DNA of 14,631 nucleotides, from contig JAGKXC010000051.1 in NCBI GenBank assembly GCA_021151535.1, positions 1 to 14,631 of the forward strand. The letters run 5' to 3'. Shown here in pieces: positions 8,652 to 14,631 of this stretch; the first letter of the stretch is position 1, and every line of letters starts with the position of its first letter. Made by a program: the position numbers and the translations under genes. This DNA is from Sphingobacteriia bacterium (GTDB taxonomy: Bacteria > Bacteroidota > Bacteroidia > NS11-12g > UBA955). Below the pieces are notes generated by a model. It made no database searches and was not told where the DNA came from. It worked only from the letters and a program-made list of their open reading frames with translations.

Positions 8652-9719
8652 TTACAAATAGTAAAAAGTTTGACCTGCCTCCAGGCTTTTTACTGTATGA
8701 TACATTAATTGTACACAACTTTCAACATCCGCTTCATGCACCATTTCTACAGTTGTATGCATGTATTTTAACGGCAATGAAATTAACGCTGAGGCAACAC
8801 CCATTCCAGAATAAGCAAAAGAATCCGTATCTGTCCCAGTGCTTCTACTAACAGCATTTCGTTGAATATCGATTTGATTATCGTTAGATACTTTGATAAT
8901 ATGTTGTAACAAGTTGTTTTGAACCGCTGGTCCATAAGTTACAACGGCACCTTTGCCCGACTTACAATCGCCCTGAATCTTTTTATTGTACAATGGTGAA
9001 CAAGTATCATGGGTTACATCTGTAACAATTGCTACGTCAGGCTGCAATCTTCTAGATATCATTTCAGCGCCTCTTAGTCCAATTTCTTCTTGAACACTAT
9101 TTACCAAATACAATGTAAAAGGCAATTTATCGCCATTTTCAGATAAATGACGTGCTACTTCAGCGATCATAAATCCCCCCATCCTATTGTCGAGAGCTCT
9201 TCCAACGATATAATGATTATTCAACCAAAATACATCGGCTTCAAAAACGGCTACAGCACCAACATGCACACCCATATCTTCTACCTCTTTCTTTGAAGAA
9301 GCTCCGATATCAATAAATATATTCTCTTGTTTCGTTTCCGGGTTTTTGTCGGTTCTAACGTGAATTGCCGGCCAACCAAATACACCTTTAACGATGCTAC
9401 CACTTTCACAATGGATATTACATCTCATAGATGGTGCGATTTGAAAATCACTCCCACCATTTCTAATAACATAGATATATCCATCATCTGTGATATAGTT
9501 TACAAACCAACTAATCTCGTCGGCATGTGCTTCCAATACCACTTTATATGGCTGACCTGGATTGATTACACCAACTGCTGTTCCATATGTATCTACAAAT
9601 GACTCTTGAATATATGGTTTTAAGTACTCCAACCAGATAGATTGACCTGAATGTTCAAACCCTGTTGGGGAAACATTATTCAAGTATTTTTGTAAAAATT
9701 GTTTTGACTGCTCTCTCAT
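8652..9719 (-). CDS. M42 family metallo-aminopeptidase
   Basis: This is a cytosolic di-metal aminopeptidase of the M42 (glutamyl/PepA-type, TET-like) family, which trims short peptides. The 355-residue length is typical. Expected metal and catalytic residues are all visible: H65 and D67 in EAHADEIS, bridging D177 in GRALDNRMGG, catalytic E211 and metal-binding E212 in QEEIGLRGA, D234 in VTDVTHD, and H321 in KYMHTTVEM. The inserted beta domain occupies roughly residues 70-165. There is no signal peptide. It is the first gene of a likely two-gene unit with the acyltransferase and is divergent from the tRNA-Val gene. No clear consensus promoter is seen in the 235 bp upstream on this strand. Confidence 0.92.
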   Translation of the reverse strand: MREQSKQFLQKYLNNVSPTGFEHSGQSIWLEYLKPYIQESFVDTYGTAVGVINPGQPYKVVLEAHADEISWFVNYITDDGYIYVIRNGGSDFQIAPSMRCNIHCESGSIVKGVFGWPAIHVRTDKNPETKQENIFIDIGASSKKEVEDMGVHVGAVAVFEADVFWLNNHYIVGRALDNRMGGFMIAEVARHLSENGDKLPFTLYLVNSVQEEIGLRGAEMISRRLQPDVAIVTDVTHDTCSPLYNKKIQGDCKSGKGAVVTYGPAVQNNLLQHIIKVSNDNQIDIQRNAVSRSTGTDTDSFAYSGMGVASALISLPLKYMHTTVEMVHEADVESCVQLMYHTVKSLEAGQTFYYL

Positions 9720-9889
9720 AACATTACGAATTTACTGAAATAAGCGTTTTTTGTTAAAACTGTATAAAAACAACTTATCCCCAGAATTTTTCTAAAAAAA
9801 GTTTATGATTGCAAGTTCAACAAAATGAAAACTTTACATAGTCGACCTTGTTTATAACCGAAGATTTTCAAAAATAATTATCACAATAT

Positions 9890-9920
9890 TTTGGATATTT
9901 GGAATCTAATTCTATCTTTG
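9890..9920 (+). promoter_or_regulatory. Bacteroidota-type promoter for tRNA-Val
   Basis: TTTG at 9890-9893 (-33 element) and TATCTTTG at 9913-9920 (TAnnTTTG -7 element) are separated by 19 bases, which matches the consensus for the primary sigma factor of Bacteroidota. The tRNA starts 34 bases after the -7 box, leaving a short 5' leader. Confidence 0.75.
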
Positions 9921-9954
9921 CAGTCCCGTTAGCAACACAGACGGAAACAAAAAA

Positions 9955-10029
9955 GGAAGATTAGCTCAGTTGGTTCAGAGCATCTGCCTTACAAGCAGAG
10001 GGTCGGGGGTTCGAATCCCTCATCTTCCA
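9955..10029 (+). tRNA. tRNA-Val (anticodon UAC)
   Basis: A full 75-base cloverleaf can be folded. The acceptor stem is GGAAGAT / ATCTTCC, and the D arm is GCTC/GAGC with AGTTGGTTCA. The anticodon arm is TCTGC-CTTACAA-GCAGA, giving anticodon TAC. The T arm is GGGGG-TTCGAAT-CCCTC with one G-T pair, and the discriminator base is A10029. The 3' CCA is not encoded (ACTA follows the stem), so it must be added after transcription. Confidence 0.97.
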
Positions 10030-10031
10030 CT

Positions 10032-10065
10032 AAAAAGCCTTGAGAAATCAGGGCTTTTTTTATTT
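10032..10065 (+). terminator. Intrinsic terminator of tRNA-Val
   Basis: AAAAAGCCTTGA (10032-10043) pairs with TCAGGGCTTTTT (10048-10059) around a GAAA tetraloop, with one T-G wobble. The T tract continues to 10061. It begins three bases after the tRNA. Confidence 0.85.
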
Positions 10066-10162
10066 CCAAAAAGTCAACTTATAGCCGATTAGAACGCTAA
10101 AGAAAACATAGAGATTCATCCGACTAAAAATCGGTAGTTTTAATTACATTAAAAAAGATAAG

Positions 10163-10873
10163 TTAATCTTCGATATTGGCGATTTTGATCAATTTCGCCA
10201 AATTGATTATGGTAATTTTCTTTCCTTCTAATTGAATTACACCTTCAGATTTCATTTCGCTTAACAATCGAATGGTTGTTTCTGTTGCTGTGCCTACCAA
10301 ATTTGCCAATTCTTCACGCGTAATCTTCAAATCAATGGTTTTTTGATCTTCTTCAAAGCCATAAGTTTCTTTGATGAACAACAATGCTTCTGCCAATCGT
10401 TCCCTAACAGGTTTTTGAGCCAAATGGGTGATGCTAGTTTCTGCTTTTCTTAAATCATCGCTAAGCAACTTCATCATTTCCATACTTAATATCCCATCTT
10501 TCTGTAGAATACCCATAAACAACTCTTTAGGTATAAAACAAATGCCTGAATCTTCCATCACCACTGCGGATGCACTATATCTATCGCCACTTAACAATGC
10601 ACGGTAACCCATTAAATCGCCAGGTTTAATTAAGCGTAGAATTTGCTCTTTTCCATCTTCGCCCAATTTCACTAATTTGATTTTACCTCTATTCACACAA
10701 AATATCCCTAAAGGACGTGAACCTTCATGGAAAATCACTTGGCCCTTCTTATAAGGTGTACAAACTTTTTCCTCGTTTATGGAATCTATACTGTCGTTTT
10801 CTACATTGCAAAAAACAGAAGTAAATCTCTTTTTACAATTTGCGCAATCAATGGAATCGTGTTGAAAAGACAT
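10163..10873 (-). CDS. fnr: Crp/Fnr-family regulator, probably an FNR-type oxygen sensor
   Basis: The 236-residue protein has an N-terminal cyclic-nucleotide-like beta-roll (about 40-125), a dimerisation helix (about 125-155) and a C-terminal winged helix-turn-helix (about 185-225). The recognition helix is around TETTIRLL, where E198 and R202 match the DNA-contacting E209 and R213 of E. coli FNR. C10, C13 and C22 near the N-terminus, plus C112 in ICFIPKEL (aligning with FNR C122 in VCEIPFETL), make a plausible [4Fe-4S] site. C13-C22 spacing is wider than in E. coli. I chose the ATG at 10873 because the frame's next upstream ATG, at 10966, adds 31 residues (NSHSFCKFYTYSN...) with no family resemblance and lies in the probable promoter region. 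It follows the cbb3-oxidase cluster, consistent with microaerobic control of that operon. The gene symbol reflects family and context. Confidence 0.85.
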   Translation of the reverse strand: MSFQHDSIDCANCKKRFTSVFCNVENDSIDSINEEKVCTPYKKGQVIFHEGSRPLGIFCVNRGKIKLVKLGEDGKEQILRLIKPGDLMGYRALLSGDRYSASAVVMEDSGICFIPKELFMGILQKDGILSMEMMKLLSDDLRKAETSITHLAQKPVRERLAEALLFIKETYGFEEDQKTIDLKITREELANLVGTATETTIRLLSEMKSEGVIQLEGKKITIINLAKLIKIANIED

Positions 10874-10897
10874 ATTGGGAATTACAAAAGTACCATC

Positions 10898-10905
10898 CAA
10901 ATGTA
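10898..10905 (-). promoter_or_regulatory. Possible -7 element of an fnr promoter
   Basis: On the minus strand, TACATTTG at 10905-10898 fits TAnnTTTG and lies 24 bases before the fnr start. A second match, TACTTTTG, lies at 10892-10885. No TTTG sits at the expected 19-21 base distance from either, so this is a weak candidate in the 94-bp gap after the SafE-family gene. Confidence 0.3.
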
Positions 10906-10967
10906 GAAAAAATAGAGATAAGTTGTTTGAGTATGTATAAAATTTGCAAAAACTATGTGAATTCAAG

Positions 10968-11681
10968 TTAATGCCTTGGATTACAGCAATCTTCTTGTAT
11001 GTGTTTTTGTTGAAACTTAGGACTTACATAGGGAATTCCCAATCCTGCCCCCCTAAGGATAAAAATTATCGCCATAATTAACAACCAAAACTTCATCATG
11101 CTCCCCCAGAACTGGGTTATTTTTTGTTTAAGCTTGGCTGAAATTGCTGTAATGATAAATAAAGAAGGAATTGTACCCAATCCGAAGCCAAACATTACTA
11201 AGCCTGATTGCATTGTATCTGCGGTTGACATTGACACCAGCAAAGCACTGTAAACCAAACCACAAGGAAGCCAGCCATTTACAAATCCCGCGGTGAGCAA
11301 CGTGATATAATTTCCACCGGCAAGTAATCTAGGTATGGTTTGAATAATTTTATTCCAACCAATCTCAATACTGGCCCCTTTTATTTTAAACCATTGCGAC
11401 AACCAAAGCAATAAGAATATCAAACCTATAACAATACTCAGCTCCTGTTGAAATGGCTTTAAATCAACAACTTGAAACACAACTCCAGCAAGCAATCCCA
11501 CCAGAAAATATCCCAATGAGCGTCCTAAATGGTAAATAATAGAAGCTAAAAATGGATTCTTCTTACCTGAGCCAACCATCAATGCCAATGGTCCACACAT
11601 TCCTATACAATGCAAACTACCTGGCAATCCCATAAGGATCCCCCAATAAATGGCAGAAGAAATATGCAAACTCTCGGGCAT
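10968..11681 (-). CDS. Sulfite exporter TauE/SafE-family membrane protein (cbb3 cluster)
   Basis: This 237-residue polytopic membrane protein has about six hydrophobic segments. The first contains the hallmark GSLHCIGMCGP (H24, C25, M28, C29), and a second cysteine motif, WLPCGLVY, sits at C140. The pattern is typical of the SafE/DsbD-like branch regularly found behind fixH in Bacteroidota oxidase clusters. There it is thought to help maturation, possibly by handling copper or thiols; that role is inference. The short tail ends in DCCNPRH, a further possible metal site. I prefer the ATG at 11681, four bases after the fixH stop. An ATG at 11723 in the same frame would overlap fixH by 38 bp and adds 14 residues without obvious homology. 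Despite the family name, sulfite export is not implied here. Confidence 0.8.
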   Translation of the reverse strand: MPESLHISSAIYWGILMGLPGSLHCIGMCGPLALMVGSGKKNPFLASIIYHLGRSLGYFLVGLLAGVVFQVVDLKPFQQELSIVIGLIFLLLWLSQWFKIKGASIEIGWNKIIQTIPRLLAGGNYITLLTAGFVNGWLPCGLVYSALLVSMSTADTMQSGLVMFGFGLGTIPSLFIITAISAKLKQKITQFWGSMMKFWLLIMAIIFILRGAGLGIPYVSPKFQQKHIQEDCCNPRH

Positions 11682-11685
11682 CAAC

Positions 11686-12123
11686 CTAACGATCAAAGGA
11701 TATTTCTGAATAAAAAGATTCACTACCCTCTTTCCAACTAATTTTCAATTGATAATTTGCTTTATTGAGGATATTCAACGGCACATAAACAATGGTATCT
11801 AAGCTGGCATTTTTCTTAATCGCTATCTTTCGATCATTCCTACTAGCAGAAGGACAATAAGCATAAACTTCACCAGATATTACCTTGTTTATTGCAACAG
11901 GAATATTTAAGTACACAGACTTTTCATCGTGTTCAACTTTTGGCACCCTTTTCAATGCGTCGGCATGATTTTTTGCTACCATTTTATCCGAATATTCAAG
12001 TTCTTTTTGATAATAGTTTGAATCAACCATTTCAAAATTCTCTTGCGTACTTCGATAAACCATATAACCTATGCCAAATACAAACAAAACATATACAATA
12101 ACAATGGATTTTCCCCAGTTCAT
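11686..12123 (-). CDS. fixH: FixH/CcoH family cbb3 oxidase assembly protein
   Basis: FixH/CcoH is a small membrane protein needed for stable assembly of cbb3-type cytochrome oxidase. The 145-residue protein has a single N-terminal transmembrane helix (about residues 6-23). The family signature NYYQKELEYSDKM follows (36-48), then a periplasmic beta-rich domain. Length is typical. It starts 6 bp after the ccoG stop and ends 4 bp before the preferred SafE start, so the three form a tight operon. Confidence 0.9.
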   Translation of the reverse strand: MNWGKSIVIVYVLFVFGIGYMVYRSTQENFEMVDSNYYQKELEYSDKMVAKNHADALKRVPKVEHDEKSVYLNIPVAINKVISGEVYAYCPSASRNDRKIAIKKNASLDTIVYVPLNILNKANYQLKISWKEGSESFYSEISFDR

Positions 12124-12129
12124 AATTTT

Positions 12130-13539
12130 CTATTTTAAAGGTGCAATTAAATTCGTTTTTACAGTCTCTATTAAACGATCGCCATCATACAAACCTAACT
12201 CAATCGTATTTTTGCGATGTTCTAAATCTTTCAATGGCACAACCACAAAGAAAGTATATTGAGCCGGTTTACCCAAGGGTGATTTCAAATCCATTCCATT
12301 TGTTCCTACGAATTCCAATTCTGCAGATGGGTGGCTAATAGGTTTCACATGTAAATGAGCAAATTCCTTGTGACTTTTATTTAATATCATCAAGTTGTAC
12401 AAATTGGAAACTTTGTTCTCAGGTCGTTTTTGATACAATTGTCCGGCAACCTTTCTTACTTCCATATCCACAGTTGTACGAGTTACCAAAATGGATAACC
12501 AAATGGTCAGTAATATCAACAAAACAGCAATATATGCTTTTAAACGTGCAGTAATTTTAAATGGCTGATTTTCGGCGATGGTAGCCTCGGATGCGTATCG
12601 TATCAATCCAGAAGGCTTATCAACCTTCTCCATGATAGAATCGCAAGCATCGATACATGCTGTACAATGAACACATTCTAATTGTGTTCCATGTCTAATA
12701 TCGATACCAGTAGGACAAACCCGCACGCACAATCCACAATCCACGCAATCGCCCAAATTTGAATGATCTTCATTCTTTTTATGTTTACCTCTTGGTTCAC
12801 CGCGCACATAATCGTACGCCACAACAACGGAATGCTTATCCATCAGCACACCTTGCAATCTACCATATGGGCAAACAACGGTACATACTTGTTCTCTAAA
12901 CCAGGTATAAATAAAGAAAAACACACCTGAAAATACCATCATTGCGATTAAACCTTTGATGTGTAATCCAATCGAGTCTGTGATTATACTTAACCATTGA
13001 TCAAAACCAATGATATAAGTTAAAAACGTATTTCCTATAAGAAAAGCAACCAAATAGAAGACTACCAATTTCAATCCTCTTTTGCGTAATTTTTCAAAAT
13101 TCCATGGCATTTTATTTAAAAGAACTTGTTTATTGGCATCGCCTTCAATCCAATACTCAATTCTTCTAAAAACCATTTCCATAAATACGGTTTGAGGACA
13201 AGCCCAACCGCAAAACAATCGCCCGAAAGCAACAGTAAAAACGATAATAAACACCACGAATAAAATCATGGTAATTCCAAACAAATAAAAATCTTGGCTC
13301 CAAAATACGAAACCAAACACCACAAACTTTCTCTCCAGGATATTCAATAACAAAAACGGCTCACCCTTGTATTTAATCAAGGGCAAGCCGAAAAATAGTA
13401 TCAAATAAAAGATAGAAAGTATGGATCTTGCGTTGTAAAATTTACCGCTAGGCTTATAGGCAAAAATCCATTTTCTTTTACCGGACTCATCAATTGTTGC
13501 GACTCGATCACGGAAAGATTCTTCTTCTTTTATATTCAT
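12130..13539 (-). CDS. ccoG: Cytochrome c oxidase accessory protein CcoG (FixG/RdxA)
   Basis: CcoG is a membrane iron-sulfur protein linked to cbb3 oxidase biogenesis; in studied species it reduces copper for the oxidase. The 469-residue protein has several transmembrane helices (about 40-55, 85-105, 160-177, 195-212, 333-352). Cytoplasmic cysteine motifs are complete: CGWACP (C110, C114), CTVVCP (C219, C223) and two ferredoxin-type [4Fe-4S] motifs (C265, C268, C271, C275 and C289, C292, C295, C299). The C-terminal part (about 360-469) is the Ig-like FixG_C domain. All key residues are present, unlike in the neighbouring ccoP. It starts 58 bp downstream of the ccoP stop and is followed 6 bp later by fixH. 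Confidence 0.95.
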   Translation of the reverse strand: MNIKEEESFRDRVATIDESGKRKWIFAYKPSGKFYNARSILSIFYLILFFGLPLIKYKGEPFLLLNILERKFVVFGFVFWSQDFYLFGITMILFVVFIIVFTVAFGRLFCGWACPQTVFMEMVFRRIEYWIEGDANKQVLLNKMPWNFEKLRKRGLKLVVFYLVAFLIGNTFLTYIIGFDQWLSIITDSIGLHIKGLIAMMVFSGVFFFIYTWFREQVCTVVCPYGRLQGVLMDKHSVVVAYDYVRGEPRGKHKKNEDHSNLGDCVDCGLCVRVCPTGIDIRHGTQLECVHCTACIDACDSIMEKVDKPSGLIRYASEATIAENQPFKITARLKAYIAVLLILLTIWLSILVTRTTVDMEVRKVAGQLYQKRPENKVSNLYNLMILNKSHKEFAHLHVKPISHPSAELEFVGTNGMDLKSPLGKPAQYTFFVVVPLKDLEHRKNTIELGLYDGDRLIETVKTNLIAPLK

Positions 13540-13597
13540 TTTGTGACAGATTAAGTTAAAAAGTTACTTAGAGTTTTAAAAGGTAGTTGTCAATAAC

Positions 13598-14631
13598 TTA
13601 TTGTGCAGTTTTTGTTGCATTAGCTGTTGAATCTGTATCTGTAGCCGGAGTTGCAGCACCTTCCTCTACATACAATTCACCCTTGGGAGGCAATCCTTTT
13701 ACAGGAGTTTTGATGCTCTTGATATAAGTTGCCAATGTAGCAATTTGTTTATTTGACAATGTATTACCCCAAGCAATCATACCTTTGTCCAATACTCCGT
13801 AACGGATGGTTTTGAATACATCTTTAATGTTACCGCCATGGATCCAGTATTGATCGGTTAGGTTTGGACCAGATAACAAAAACAATTCTCTTCCAGATGC
13901 GATCATTGCAGCATCATCCTTGAATTCAATGCTATTTTCATCAACCAAATCACCTTTTTTTGCTAGGGCGATTTTCAATTCTGCCTCAGCTTTGGTATTG
14001 TCTGCAACCAATTCTTCGTATGACGATGGCGCTGTGTGAGACACATGGTATCTCCAAAGATATATTCCAGCGAATATGATTGTAATGTAGAAACCATACA
14101 ACCACCATGGAGGAAGAGCATTATTCAACTCATGGATACCATCATAGTTGTGATCCAATTGAACATCTTTTTCATCCTCAATGGCAACAGATTTATTGAA
14201 TTTATCCCACCATGCGCTTGTTTTAACTACTTCAACTTTTTCCTGTTCAGGAATAATCATAGTTTTCAACCATTTAGCGAAATATAGGATAATCAATAAC
14301 TCCAAGAAAATCACAGACAACAAAATGATATTCATAGCACCAGCAGATAAGTGCCAATGCATATCAGTAGTTGTTTGGGCTTGCAGAGCACCAACCGTAG
14401 CGAAAGTAATCGCCAAGGCAGCAACTTTATTGCCTTTTAATTTAAGGATAGCGACTTTACCTACCAACAGACCAAGAATGATGGCCACGATCCCTAAAGC
14501 TATCGCCGTGAACACCAAAATCCAAGGCAATGCAGATTGAGATCCAGCTGCCGACACGATGGCCGATGCGGCATTTTGGGTAGAATCGGTTTGAGCAATT
14601 GCCATTTGTCCGAAAGGAGCAACCACAAAGG
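13598..14631 (-). CDS. ccoP: cbb3 oxidase subunit III CcoP lacking its heme-binding motif (5' end outside window)
   Basis: CcoP is the cytochrome c subunit that passes electrons to the catalytic subunit of cbb3 oxidase. The frame is open to the right edge, so the start lies beyond 14631. The visible part (about 343 residues) begins in what looks like a signal peptide ending in AIA-Q. Residues are counted from the GTG at 14626. Hydrophobic segments lie at about 33-56, 67-83, 96-116 and 171-192, the last in the CcoP-typical LPPWWLYGFYITIIF. The cytochrome c domain (about 235-318) keeps GPNLTDQYWIHGG and the distal-ligand motif KGMIAW (M283). The CxxCH that should lie between GRELF and LLSGPNL is missing without a frame change, and the visible protein contains no cysteine. 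As written it cannot attach heme c covalently. A deletion (real or from assembly) of about 16 codons is the simplest reading. Confidence 0.9.
   Translation of the reverse strand, partial: FVVAPFGQMAIAQTDSTQNAASAIVSAAGSQSALPWILVFTAIALGIVAIILGLLVGKVAILKLKGNKVAALAITFATVGALQAQTTTDMHWHLSAGAMNIILLSVIFLELLIILYFAKWLKTMIIPEQEKVEVVKTSAWWDKFNKSVAIEDEKDVQLDHNYDGIHELNNALPPWWLYGFYITIIFAGIYLWRYHVSHTAPSSYEELVADNTKAEAELKIALAKKGDLVDENSIEFKDDAAMIASGRELFLLSGPNLTDQYWIHGGNIKDVFKTIRYGVLDKGMIAWGNTLSNKQIATLATYIKSIKTPVKGLPPKGELYVEEGAATPATDTDSTANATKTAQ

Noticed and set aside
9720..9889. Possible regulatory RNA or second gene between the M42 peptidase gene and tRNA-Val
   Set aside because: No open frame, convincing hairpin-plus-T-tract or known RNA motif seen; probably just promoter DNA for both directions.
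10120..10134. CCGA...TCGG hairpin downstream of the fnr stop
   Set aside because: Only four base pairs and no T tract after it on the minus strand.
10874..10966. Longer fnr reading frame starting at 10966
   Set aside because: The added residues do not resemble the family and the DNA is AT-rich, promoter-like intergenic sequence.

Overview
The window looks like ordinary chromosomal DNA of an AT-rich member of the Bacteroidota. The clues are a type IX secretion (T9SS) C-terminal sorting domain, a TTTG / TAnnTTTG promoter ahead of the tRNA, weak or absent Shine-Dalgarno sequences, and a Bacteroidota-style ccoP-ccoG-fixH-safE cluster. I cannot place it more finely than the phylum. There is no mobile element, CRISPR array, rRNA or clearly foreign island.

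Layout. Positions 1-333 (+) hold the 3' end of an unrecognised gene with its own terminator. A minus-strand pair follows: a homogentisate 1,2-dioxygenase gene (4052-5209) and, 39 bp downstream, a large secreted beta-propeller/PKD protein with a T9SS sorting domain (548-4012), closed by a terminator at 426-465. Divergent from hmgA is a plus-strand pair: an alkaline-phosphatase-superfamily-like protein with a twin-arginine-like N-terminus (5302-6300) and an NFACT/RqcH-family ribosome quality control protein (6300-7688), whose stop and start codons share one base. Converging on them is a minus-strand pair: an M42 aminopeptidase (8652-9719) and a lipid A biosynthesis-type acyltransferase (7712-8611). 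A tRNA-Val(UAC) gene (9955-10029) has its own promoter and a strong terminator.

The rest is a minus-strand respiratory cluster, transcribed from the right edge: ccoP (cut by the window end), ccoG, fixH, a SafE-family membrane protein, and an Fnr-type regulator with four cysteines placed like the [4Fe-4S] ligands of FNR. Together these belong to the structure, assembly and oxygen-responsive control of a cbb3-type high-affinity cytochrome oxidase. The catalytic subunits would lie beyond position 14631.

The most striking observation is in ccoP. The cytochrome c domain is otherwise well conserved, including the distal Met motif and the GPNLTD and YWIHGG segments. However, the stretch that should carry the CxxCH heme-attachment motif is missing in frame, and the visible protein has no cysteine at all. 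It is either a local deletion (possibly an assembly artefact) between short TTGTT repeats or a truly heme-less CcoP. Nothing else in the window suggests an undescribed system.
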